Of a stretch of DNA of 64,000 nucleotides, positions 43,482 to 51,040 are shown piece by piece. The position numbers and the translations under genes are program-made. Origin of the DNA: Streptomyces sp. PTY087I2 (GTDB lineage: Bacteria > Actinomycetota > Actinomycetes > Streptomycetales > Streptomycetaceae). The notes under the pieces were generated by a model, which was not told the DNA's origin, did not search any database, and worked only from the letters and a program-made list of their open reading frames with translations. The number at the start of each line of letters is the position of its first letter. The stretch's first letter is position 1. The stretch covers positions 62,001 to 126,000 of the forward strand of contig NZ_LZRD01000026.1 in the NCBI RefSeq assembly GCF_001687325.1, read 5' to 3'.

Positions 43482-43554
43482 GGGAGAACGGTTGTGGCCC
43501 GGGGCCCGTGAGACAGATCACCGGGCTCACCTGTTCCGGCGGGCCGATCGGCAG

Positions 43555-43577
43555 TTACGCTACGGGTCGTAGCGTAA
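43555..43577. promoter_or_regulatory. 23-bp palindrome in the TetR/thioredoxin intergenic region
   Basis: Perfect arms TTACGCTACG (43555-43564) and CGTAGCGTAA (43568-43577) surround GGT. The site is in the 384-base gap between the TetR gene and the thioredoxin-TPR gene, which holds no other gene I can support. It is a strong operator candidate for a TetR-type dimer and differs from the site at 43470. Confidence 0.6.
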
Positions 43578-43840
43578 GGAAGGCGGCCAGGATCGCCCCG
43601 GACGCCACGGAACGCATGAGCGACAGCCACCGGGGCCTTCACGAAGGCCCCAGGCGCCGGGTGGGGACCCGGAGCCGCACGGACCGGCCCGGATGGGGAT
43701 CCGGCAGGTCCACCCGGGTCTTTCAGAGGCCCACCGCCGATCCGGTCCGTCCGCCCTCGCATGCCGGCGAGGGCCCCGGGCCGGGCCGGTTCTCGCGCCC
43801 GCTTTTCGAAAACGGCGCGCTCTCGGGGGAGGATGTACGT

Positions 43841-44812
43841 ATGCAGCCTAGGAACATGTCCATGAGCGGCGTTGTCGACCTCGCCGCCGTCAAGGCGGCC
43901 GGAGAGGCCAAGGCCAAGGCGGAGCAGGCCCGCGCGGAGGCCGCCCGCACCGGGGGCGCCGGCGCCGTGTCGCCCGCCGCCCTGGTGATCGACGTCGATG
44001 AAGCCGGTTTCGAGCGCGATGTCCTCCAGCGCTCCGCCGAGGTCCCCGTCGTCATCGACTTCTGGGCCGAGTGGTGCGAGCCGTGCAAGCAGCTGGGCCC
44101 CCTGCTGGAGCGCCTGGCCGTCGAGTACAACGGCCGCTTCCTGCTGGCCAAGGTCGATGTCGACGCCAACCAGATGCTGATGCAGCAGTTCGGCATCCAG
44201 GGCATTCCGGCCGTCTTCGCCGTCGTCGCCGGCCAGGCCCTCCCGCTCTTCCAGGGCGCCGCCCCCGAGGCCCAGATCCGCGAGACGCTGGACCAGCTGA
44301 TCCAGGTCGGCGAGGAGCGCTTCGGCCTCACCGGGATCGCCGTCGACCCGGACGCCGGGGCGCCGGGCGCGGCCCCGGCCGAGGCGCCGGCCGGTCCGTA
44401 CGACGCACTGCTGGAGGCCGCCGCGTCCGCGCTCGACGCCAATGACTTCCCCGGCGCGATCCAGGCGTACAAGAACGTCCTCGTGGACGACCCGGGCAAC
44501 CCGGAGGCCAAGCTCGGCCTCGCCCAGGCGGAGCTGCTCGGCCGGGTCCAGGGCATGGACCCGCAGGCGGTCCGCAAGGCGGCCGCGGACAACCCGGGCG
44601 ATGTGGGCGCCCAGATCGCCGCCGCCGATCTCGACCTGGTCGGCGGTCATGTGGAGGACGCCTTCGGCCGGCTCGTCGAGGCCGTCCGCCGCACGGCCGG
44701 CGACGACCGGAACACCGCCCGGCTGCGGCTGCTGGAGCTGTTCGAGGTGATCGGTCCGGAGGACCCCCGGGTCACCGCCGCACGCACCGCGCTGGCCCGC
44801 GTTCTGTTCTGA
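43841..44812 (+). CDS. Thioredoxin-domain protein with TPR-like C-terminus (CnoX/YbbN type)
   Basis: This is a cytoplasmic redox or holdase co-chaperone of 323 residues. The ATG at 43841 has GGGGAGG eight bases upstream. A charged leader of about 45 residues precedes the thioredoxin fold with Cys79 and Cys82 in FWAEWCEPCKQLGPLLE and the cis-Pro segment GIQGIPAVFAV. The C-terminal half, from about 190, carries TPR-like helices (DANDFPGAIQAYKNVLVDDP). In E. coli the related CnoX protects substrates from oxidation and hands them to chaperonin. It ends at a clear terminator. Confidence 0.94.
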   Translation: MQPRNMSMSGVVDLAAVKAAGEAKAKAEQARAEAARTGGAGAVSPAALVIDVDEAGFERDVLQRSAEVPVVIDFWAEWCEPCKQLGPLLERLAVEYNGRFLLAKVDVDANQMLMQQFGIQGIPAVFAVVAGQALPLFQGAAPEAQIRETLDQLIQVGEERFGLTGIAVDPDAGAPGAAPAEAPAGPYDALLEAAASALDANDFPGAIQAYKNVLVDDPGNPEAKLGLAQAELLGRVQGMDPQAVRKAAADNPGDVGAQIAAADLDLVGGHVEDAFGRLVEAVRRTAGDDRNTARLRLLELFEVIGPEDPRVTAARTALARVLF

Positions 44813-44884
44813 CGGAACACCGGCCGGGCACCGCCCCGGCCCGCCGTCCGCTCCGGACGAGCCCGATTGTGCCGAAGTGACAAG

Positions 44885-44920
44885 ACGGCCGCACCGCCCA
44901 CCGGGCGGCGCGGCCGTTTT
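44885..44920 (+). terminator. Terminator after the thioredoxin-TPR gene
   Basis: ACGGCCGC...GCGGCCGT arms (44885-44899 and 44904-44917, one mismatch) are followed by TTTT. This is a canonical intrinsic terminator. Confidence 0.88.
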
Positions 44921-44989
44921 GCCGTTCCGGCGCCGAAGAACGGCTCCGCACGCCTTCGCTTTACCAAATCTTGACAAAGATGCAAGCTG

Positions 44990-45134
44990 TTACTCGCAGT
45001 AAACCGGGCGGGCTGTTCTGTCCTGTTTCCAGGATGTTTCCCGCTATTCCGATGTCCCTTTCGTGCCACCCTGCGTCGTCGCCCGATGCCGCCCTGTCGT
45101 CCTGTGGTTATCGGGCCGTTACTAGCCAGTAACG
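44990..45134. promoter_or_regulatory. Two related TTACT...AGTAA inverted repeats in a long leader
   Basis: TTACT-CGC-AGTAA lies at 44990-45002 and CGTTACT-AGCC-AGTAACG at 45117-45134. Both share GTTACT/AGTAAC half-sites. A TTGACA hexamer is at 44971-44976. They sit in the 673-base stretch 44813-45485, where I see no coding gene, ahead of the DUF6230 operon. A dimeric repressor binding both sites is plausible. Confidence 0.55.
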
Positions 45135-45485
45135 ATCCCCCTTGTGCCGGGGCCGTGAATGCACCACGATCGGCCACGCTCGGTCCAATGCCTTCAGCCC
45201 GGTCTCCAGCCGGTGTCCGAGGGTCTGTTGGGTCCCCACCGGGTGGGTCGGCGGCAGAGGCGCCGACCGCGGACAGGGGGGTTCCCGCTCACGGGCGGGG
45301 CCTGTCCGACCGGCCGTGCGGAAAGCGCGGCCAGTGGTTGTCGCTCGGGGGTGAACGCCGGTGGATCGGATGCGGGACACGTCTCCGATACGGGCGCTCT
45401 CCTTCCCGAGGACGTAGCACTTCTCCCATCCCAGGACGGGCACGATGCCCGGCCTGAGATGTACGTCCGAGAAGAAGGAGCAAGT

Positions 45486-46136
45486 ATGGGTTCCCAGGTT
45501 CGCGGTGGGACGAGATGGAAGCGGTTCGCTCTGGTCATGGTGCCGAGCGTCGCCGCGACGGCCGCGGTGGGCATAGGCCTGGCCCAGGGTGCGCTGGCGG
45601 CTTCGTTCAGCGTTTCCGGCCAGAGCTTCAAGGTCAGCACCGACAAGCTGGAGGGCGAGAACTTCGTCCAGTACGGCAGCGTCGCCGTCGGCAAGGACCT
45701 TGAGGGCAAGGAAGCGGCGCACGCGGTCGCGGTGTCGGGCTTCAGCGACGCCACGATCACCAACATGTGCCAGTCGGTGGTCACGCCGAAGGTTCCCTTC
45801 ATCGGCAACGTCAGCCTCATGCTGAACGCCGGTACGAACCCGAAGAAGCCGGTCAAGGCGACCAACCTCTACCTGGACGTCGCGCAGCTCGACGCCGACG
45901 CCGAGTTCGAGAACATCGACATCGGCGTCGCGGCCGGTTCGCTGAAGAAGCCGAACAAGCCCGGGAGCATCGGCATCCAGCCCGGCACCCAGGCGAAGGA
46001 GGAAGGCTTCGCGCAGCGCGCCGACAAGGCGACGCTGACCAACGTGAAGCAGACGGCGTGGGCGACCACCGCCGGCACCTTCAAGCTCAGCGATCTGAAG
46101 CTGAGGCTGCACACGGGCGTCAAGGAGTGCTTCTAG
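45486..46136 (+). CDS. DUF6230-type secreted protein
   Basis: This exported protein of 216 residues starts MGSQVRGGTRWKRFALVMVP with a signal segment ending near GALAASFSVSG. The remainder is predicted beta-rich and lacks repeats, with two Cys (NMCQSVV and the C-terminal KECF) that could pair. An AGAAGGAG site precedes the ATG. Relatives are widespread in Streptomyces beside a DUF6114 membrane protein; none has a known function as far as I know. It leads a three-gene operon with a hairpin (46146-46190) before the second gene. Confidence 0.87.
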   Translation: MGSQVRGGTRWKRFALVMVPSVAATAAVGIGLAQGALAASFSVSGQSFKVSTDKLEGENFVQYGSVAVGKDLEGKEAAHAVAVSGFSDATITNMCQSVVTPKVPFIGNVSLMLNAGTNPKKPVKATNLYLDVAQLDADAEFENIDIGVAAGSLKKPNKPGSIGIQPGTQAKEEGFAQRADKATLTNVKQTAWATTAGTFKLSDLKLRLHTGVKECF

Positions 46137-46145
46137 CACTCGCCC

Positions 46146-46190
46146 GGGTGGCCGGAACGCCCCTCGGCGGGGCTTTCCGGCCGCCCACCC
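46146..46190 (+). terminator. Intercistronic hairpin after the DUF6230 gene
   Basis: The segment GGGTGGCCGGAA can pair with TTCCGGCCGCCCACCC, leaving one bulged base, around an inner GC stem. It lies ten bases after the stop and may partly terminate or stabilise the first message. Confidence 0.5.
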
Positions 46191-46232
46191 CTTCTCCTTC
46201 ACGGCAGTACCGGTTCCAGGGAGCTGTTTTCC

Positions 46233-46796
46233 ATGAGCCCCGAGTCCACAGGGCAGAACGAGCACTACCTTCGCGTCGCCCGGCGACGCTTCCGCGCCTG
46301 GCGGGGTGACCGGCCGTTCTGGGCGGGTCTGTTCACCATCCTCGGCGGTGCACCCATCGCCTATTTCCCTTACGCCGATCTGCACCTCGGCAACATGACG
46401 CTGACGATGTCCACCACCGCCGGCGCCGGGTCCCTGATCATCGGCGTACTGCTGATCACGCTGGGCCTGACCATGTGGTTCCACCACATCGTGCGGGTCT
46501 TCGCCGGTATCGCGGCCATCCTGCTCGCGCTGATCTCCATACCCGTGGCCAACATCGGCGGCTTCCTCATCGGGTTCCTCTTCGCGCTCATCGGCGGAGC
46601 CCTGTCCGTTTCCTGGGCGCCGGGCCGGCCGGAGGACGAGGAGACGCAGGCCGAGAAGGCCGCCCCGTCGGGCGAGCAGCCGTACGAGGAGCGCCCCGAG
46701 GGCGAGCTCCAGGGTGCGGCGGCCGTACCGCAGCAGCAGGGCGCCGAGTTCGACGCGGCGGCCGACGCCGAGGGCGGGAGGCATCGTGCTGGGTGA
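46233..46796 (+). CDS. DUF6114 membrane protein
   Basis: This membrane protein of 187 residues has four hydrophobic segments between about 28 and 128 (for example FWAGLFTILGGAPIAYFPYA and GSLIIGVLLITLGLTMWFHH). The acidic C-terminal tail of about 55 residues is rich in Glu, Gln and Pro. It overlaps the next gene by 11 bases, so the two are translated in a coupled way. Function is unknown; constant linkage to the DUF6230 gene suggests a common surface role. Confidence 0.88.
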   Translation: MSPESTGQNEHYLRVARRRFRAWRGDRPFWAGLFTILGGAPIAYFPYADLHLGNMTLTMSTTAGAGSLIIGVLLITLGLTMWFHHIVRVFAGIAAILLALISIPVANIGGFLIGFLFALIGGALSVSWAPGRPEDEETQAEKAAPSGEQPYEERPEGELQGAAAVPQQQGAEFDAAADAEGGRHRAG

Positions 46797-48120
46797 CGAC
46801 GGACAGCGGGCGGACGCCCGCCTCGGCGACGGACTCCCCGAGCGCAAGGGTCCCCGCCACGCGGCCCCCCGGAAGTCGCTGCTGACCAAGCTCCACCTGC
46901 CCAGCGGCAAGAAGGCGCTGGCGCTCGCGGCGATGCCGACGGCCGTCTTCGTGGGCATGGGCCTCACGCCCAAGCTGGCCCTGGCCGAGGACCGCATCGA
47001 GAACCCGTTCGCGCCCGGACCCTGCGTCACCCGGTCCGACGAGCCGAGCGAGTCCGAGTCGCCCGAGGCCACCCCGTCCCCGTCGGCGACGGCGAAGGAC
47101 GAGAAGAAGGACGAGAAGCCCGCCAAGGGCGACGCGGCGACCCCGAAGCCCTCGGCGAGCGGTTCCGCGACCGGTGCGGCCAAGGACCCGGCGGCGGACG
47201 AGAAGCCCGCCGCGGATGCGGACACGTCGGCGCAGTCCGCGGAGGAGAAGCCGTCCGCGACCCCGACGCCCACCAAGTCGAAGAACCCCCTCGACCCGCT
47301 CGGCCTCGGCGACGCCCTCAAGGACCTCTTCGACCCGGACAGGAACAAGGACGAGGACAAGAAGGACGAGGAGTCGGCGAGCCCGTCCCCGAGCCCCACC
47401 ACCGAGGCCCCCAAGGCGTCCGAGAAGCCGAAGGACACGGCGAAGGAGCAGCCGAAGGACCCGGCCGAGGGCGCCGCCGACCAGGCGAAGGAGACGGCCG
47501 GCAAGACGGCCGAGGCCATCCGCGAGGCGGCCCAGAAGGCCGGCCGGGACGTCGAGGAACTCGACGAGGACGTCAAGGGACTCGACCCCAAGAAGGACGA
47601 GGACATCCCCGACGGCGCGAAGCCCCGCTTCCCGTGCCCCGAGGCCGACCCGGACGCGCTCGCCGCGGCCGAACTGGAGCCCGGCATCCCGCTGCTGCCG
47701 TCCGATCCCTGGACCCTGGAGTCGACGCGGCTCACCCTCAGGGGCCTGGACTACCACGGCATCGTCGAGGTGAAGAAGGCGGACGGCAGCATCAAGAAGG
47801 TGCTGAAGTTCACCGCCAGCTCCATCGACATCAAGGACCTGCACCAGCTGACCGTCGGTCCGGCGGGCACGACGGGCCATGTGAAGTCCCGTCCCGGCTC
47901 GACGTCGACGATCCGCAACGGCGAGGTGACGATGTACACGGAGGAGCTGAAGGGCAATCTCTTCGGCCTCATCCCGGTCACCTTCAGCCCGCAGACCCCG
48001 CCGCCGCTGAACGTCCCCATCGCCGTGTTCACCAACGTCACGGTCAAGCAGGCCGGCCAGTTCGGCGGCACGCTCACCGTTCCCGGACTGAAGAACTACC
48101 TGGAGGGCGGCAACGGCTGA
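46786..48120 (+). CDS. Secreted Lys/Asp/Pro-rich protein of unknown function
   Basis: This protein of 444 residues, from a GTG at 46786 with GGGAGGC upstream, has a long N-terminus (about 45 residues), one hydrophobic signal-like segment (KKALALAAMPTAVFVGMGLT) and a mature part beginning near LALAEDRIENPF. Residues about 85-270 are low complexity rich in Ser, Pro, Lys, Asp and Ala. The last about 170 residues form a folded beta-rich domain (LTLRGLDYHGIVEVKKADGS, FTASSIDIKDLHQLTVGP). It is coupled to the DUF6114 gene. The low-complexity stretch could span the cell wall, with the C-terminal domain outside. No family name is recognised. Confidence 0.87.
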   Translation: MLGDDGQRADARLGDGLPERKGPRHAAPRKSLLTKLHLPSGKKALALAAMPTAVFVGMGLTPKLALAEDRIENPFAPGPCVTRSDEPSESESPEATPSPSATAKDEKKDEKPAKGDAATPKPSASGSATGAAKDPAADEKPAADADTSAQSAEEKPSATPTPTKSKNPLDPLGLGDALKDLFDPDRNKDEDKKDEESASPSPSPTTEAPKASEKPKDTAKEQPKDPAEGAADQAKETAGKTAEAIREAAQKAGRDVEELDEDVKGLDPKKDEDIPDGAKPRFPCPEADPDALAAAELEPGIPLLPSDPWTLESTRLTLRGLDYHGIVEVKKADGSIKKVLKFTASSIDIKDLHQLTVGPAGTTGHVKSRPGSTSTIRNGEVTMYTEELKGNLFGLIPVTFSPQTPPPLNVPIAVFTNVTVKQAGQFGGTLTVPGLKNYLEGGNG

Positions 48121-48162
48121 CAGCAGCCCCGCCCGCCTCCCCGAAACCCGTCCGGGAGCCGC

Positions 48163-48212
48163 ACAACGCCGTGGGCCGTACTCCTCACCAGGAGTACGGC
48201 CCACGGCGTTGT
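48163..48212. terminator. Bidirectional terminator, 23-bp perfect stem
   Basis: Perfect 23-base arms (48163-48185 and 48190-48212) with a CACC loop lie between two converging genes. It is the longest perfect hairpin noticed in the window. Confidence 0.92.
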
Positions 48213-48227
48213 GGTGCGGGGTGCGGG

Positions 48228-49658
48228 TCAGTTCCGCTCGCCGCCGCCCAGGTGGTGCACCCGGACCATGTTGGTGGTGCCGGGGATGCCGGGGGGCGAG
48301 CCGGCGGTGATGACCATCGTGTCGCCGTCGCTGTAGCGGTTCAGCTTCAGCAGCTCCGCGTCGACCAGGTCCACCATCGCGTCGGTGTTGTTCACGTGCG
48401 GGACGACGTACGACTCGACGCCCCAGCTCAGGGCGAGCTGGTTGCGGGTGTTCTCGTCCGTGGTGAAGGCCAGGATCGGCTGGGCCGTGCGATAGCGCGA
48501 GAGACGGCGGGCGGTGTCGCCGGACTGGGTGAAGGCGACCAGGGCCTTGCCGTCGAGGAAGTCCGCGATCTCGCAGGCGGCACGGGCCACCGAACCGCCC
48601 TGCGTACGGGGCTTCTTGCCCTTGACCAGCGGCTGGAGGCCCTTGGAGAGCAGCTCCTCCTCGGCGGCGCAGACGATCTTCGACATCGTCTTGACCGTCT
48701 CGATCGGGTACGCGCCCACCGAGGACTCGGCGGACAGCATGACCGCGTCCGCGCCGTCCAGGATCGCGTTGGCGACGTCGGACGCCTCGGCGCGGGTCGG
48801 CCGCGAGTTGGTGATCATCGACTCCATCATCTGGGTCGCCACGATCACGGGCTTGGCGTTGCGCCGGCACAGCTCCACCAGGCGCTTCTGCACCATCGGG
48901 ACCTTCTCCAGCGGGTATTCGACGGCCAGGTCACCGCGGGCCACCATCACACCGTCGAACGCCGCGACGACGCCCTCCATGTGCTCGACCGCCTGCGGCT
49001 TCTCCACCTTGGCGATGACGGGGACCCGGCGGCCCTCCTCGTCCATCACCTTGTGCACGTCCTTGACGTCGTTCGCGTCCCGGACGAAGGAGAGGGCGAC
49101 CAGGTCGCAGCCCATCCGCAGGGCGAAGCGCAGGTCCTCGACGTCCTTCTCCGACAGGGCCGGCACGTTGACCGCCGCACCGGGCAGGTTGATGCCCTTG
49201 TGGTCGGAGATGACACCGCCCTCGATGACGATGGTCCTCACCCGGGGGCCCTCGACCGCGACGACCTTCAGCTCGACGTTTCCGTCGTTGATCAGGATCG
49301 GGTCGCCCTTGACGACGTCGCCGGGCAGACCCTTGTAGGTCGTGCCGCAGATCGACTTGTCGCCGGGGACGTCCTCGGAGGTGATGGTGAACTCGTCCCC
49401 GCGGACCAGCTCGACCGGGCCCTCGGCGAACTTCGCCAGCCGGATCTTGGGGCCCTGGAGGTCGGCGAGTACGCCCACCGCGCGGCCGGTCTCGGCGGCC
49501 GCCTTGCGGACACGGTCGTAACGGCCCTGGTGTTCCTCGTGGGTGCCGTGACTGAAGTTGAAACGGGCCACGCTCATGCCGGCCTCGATCAGAGCGACGA
49601 GCTGCTCATGGGAGTCGACGGCGGGACCGAGGGTGCAGACGATTTTGGAACGGCGCAT
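48228..49658 (-). CDS. pyk: Pyruvate kinase
   Basis: This enzyme converts phosphoenolpyruvate and ADP to pyruvate and ATP. It has 476 residues starting MRRSKIVCTLGPAVDSHEQL. The catalytic region holds KIVCTLGP, ARFNFSHGTHEEH and the metal/K segment VPVIAKVEKPQAVEHMEGV, followed by MVARGDLAVEYP and the signature ATQMMESMITNSRPTRAEASD (read as ATQMMESM then ITNSRPTRAEASD). The C-terminal domain is complete. No ribosome-binding site is visible; a TAGGAT hexamer at 49666-49671 lies seven bases before the ATG, so the message may be leaderless. It is followed upstream by ackA and pta on the same strand. Confidence 0.97.
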   Translation of the reverse strand: MRRSKIVCTLGPAVDSHEQLVALIEAGMSVARFNFSHGTHEEHQGRYDRVRKAAAETGRAVGVLADLQGPKIRLAKFAEGPVELVRGDEFTITSEDVPGDKSICGTTYKGLPGDVVKGDPILINDGNVELKVVAVEGPRVRTIVIEGGVISDHKGINLPGAAVNVPALSEKDVEDLRFALRMGCDLVALSFVRDANDVKDVHKVMDEEGRRVPVIAKVEKPQAVEHMEGVVAAFDGVMVARGDLAVEYPLEKVPMVQKRLVELCRRNAKPVIVATQMMESMITNSRPTRAEASDVANAILDGADAVMLSAESSVGAYPIETVKTMSKIVCAAEEELLSKGLQPLVKGKKPRTQGGSVARAACEIADFLDGKALVAFTQSGDTARRLSRYRTAQPILAFTTDENTRNQLALSWGVESYVVPHVNNTDAMVDLVDAELLKLNRYSDGDTMVITAGSPPGIPGTTNMVRVHHLGGGERN

Positions 49659-49665
49659 GAGGCGG

Positions 49666-49700
49666 ATCCTATCGGTTTGTTTCGCTACGGAATATTCCGT
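49666..49700 (-). promoter_or_regulatory. pyk promoter with leaderless layout and palindrome
   Basis: On the minus strand TAGGAT (49671-49666) is spaced for a start at the pyk ATG. Upstream, ACGGAATATTCCGT (49687-49700) is a perfect 14-base palindrome placed where a repressor or activator could control it. Confidence 0.5.
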
Positions 49701-49732
49701 CTGGTGGAAGATACAAAGGGGCGCGGGGGTGC

Positions 49733-51040
49733 TCAGTTGTCGCTGTGCACCGGGCTGACGGCGTCACCCCGGCTGACCAGTGCGAACGTCTGCTCGGCGA
49801 TCTCCAGCTCCTCGTCCGTCGGCACCACGGCGACCGCCACCCGGGCGTACTCCGGCGAGATCAGCCGCGGCTCACCGGACCGTACGGAGTTGAGCGAGGC
49901 GTCCACCGCCATGCCCAGCTCCTCCAGGCCCGCGATGGCAGCTTCCCGCACCGGGGCCGCGTTCTCCCCGACCCCCGCCGTGAACGCCACCGCGTCCACC
50001 CGCCCGAGCACCGCCGTGTAGGCGCCGATGTACTTCTTCAGGCGGTGGATGTAGATGTCGAAGGCCAGCGCCGCCCGCTCGTCGCCCTCGTCGATCCGGC
50101 GGCGGATCACCCGCATGTCGTTGTCGCCGCACAGGCCCACAAGACCGCTCTTCTTGTTCAGCAGGACGTCGATCTCGTCGGCCGACATCCCCGCCACCCG
50201 CATCAGATGGAAGGTGACCGCCGGATCGATGTCCCCGGAGCGCGTACCCATCACGAGCCCTTCCAAAGGCGTCAGCCCCATCGAGGTCTCCACGCACCGC
50301 CCGCCCGCGACCGCCGAGGCCGACGCCCCGTTGCCCAGGTGCAGCACGATGACGTTCACCTCCTCGGGGGTCTTCCCCAGCAGCTCGGCCGTCTTCCGCG
50401 AGACGTACGCGTGCGAGGTGCCGTGGAAGCCGTAGCGGCGGATCCGGTGCGCGTCGGCGGTCTCCACGTCGATCGCGTACCGCGCGGCCGCCTCCGGCAT
50501 CGTCGTGTGGAACGCCGTGTCGAACACCGCCACCTGCGGCAGATCCGGCCGCAGGGCCTGGGCCGTACGGATGCCGGTGATGTTCGCCGGGTTGTGCAGC
50601 GGGGCGACCGGGACGAGCCGCTCGATCTCCTTCAGCACCTCGTCGGTGATGACCGTCGGCGCGCTGAACCGCAGCCCGCCGTGCACCACCCGGTGCCCGA
50701 TCGCGGCCAGTTCGGGGGAGTCCAGGCCGAGCCCGTCCGCCGCCAGCTCCTCGGCCGCCGCCTTCAGCGCCTCGTCGTGGTCCGCGATCCGGCCCGTACG
50801 CTCCCGGGGCTCCGCGCCGCCGCCTGCCAGCGGAGTGTGCACCAGCCGTGAGGTCTCCTCGCCGATCCGCTCGACCAGGCCCGAGGCGAGCCGCGAGCGG
50901 TCGCGCATGTCGAGCAGCTGGTACTTCACCGACGAGGAGCCGGAGTTGAGGACGAGGACGCGGTGCGGTTCCACAGGGGCTGCCGTGCTTTCGTGATCGG
51001 GGGAATCGAGGGAGGGGCCGGAAGGAGCGGTCGGGGTCAT
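49733..51040 (-). CDS. ackA: Acetate kinase
   Basis: This enzyme exchanges acetyl phosphate and ADP for acetate and ATP. It has 435 residues from the ATG at 51040. The family phrases are VLVLNSGSSSVKYQL at about 28-42, HRVVHGG, VFDTAFHTTMPEAAARYAI, RRYGFHGTSHAYVS, VLHLGNGASASAVAGG and FTAGVGENAAPVRE. The first about 25 residues before the fold are an extra disordered leader. The start overlaps the pta stop by four bases (ATGA), so the acetyl-CoA to acetate pathway is made as a unit. Confidence 0.97.
   Translation of the reverse strand: MTPTAPSGPSLDSPDHESTAAPVEPHRVLVLNSGSSSVKYQLLDMRDRSRLASGLVERIGEETSRLVHTPLAGGGAEPRERTGRIADHDEALKAAAEELAADGLGLDSPELAAIGHRVVHGGLRFSAPTVITDEVLKEIERLVPVAPLHNPANITGIRTAQALRPDLPQVAVFDTAFHTTMPEAAARYAIDVETADAHRIRRYGFHGTSHAYVSRKTAELLGKTPEEVNVIVLHLGNGASASAVAGGRCVETSMGLTPLEGLVMGTRSGDIDPAVTFHLMRVAGMSADEIDVLLNKKSGLVGLCGDNDMRVIRRRIDEGDERAALAFDIYIHRLKKYIGAYTAVLGRVDAVAFTAGVGENAAPVREAAIAGLEELGMAVDASLNSVRSGEPRLISPEYARVAVAVVPTDEELEIAEQTFALVSRGDAVSPVHSDN

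Noticed and set aside
44813-45485. Possible small genes in the long gap before the DUF6230 gene
   Set aside because: Open frames there lack ribosome-binding sites and typical codon bias, and they overlap the terminator and the palindromes. No supported gene was seen.
48163-48212. Long perfect inverted repeat as a possible insertion-site or mobile-element end
   Set aside because: It lies exactly between two converging stop codons, has a tetraloop and no target duplication, so a bidirectional terminator explains it.
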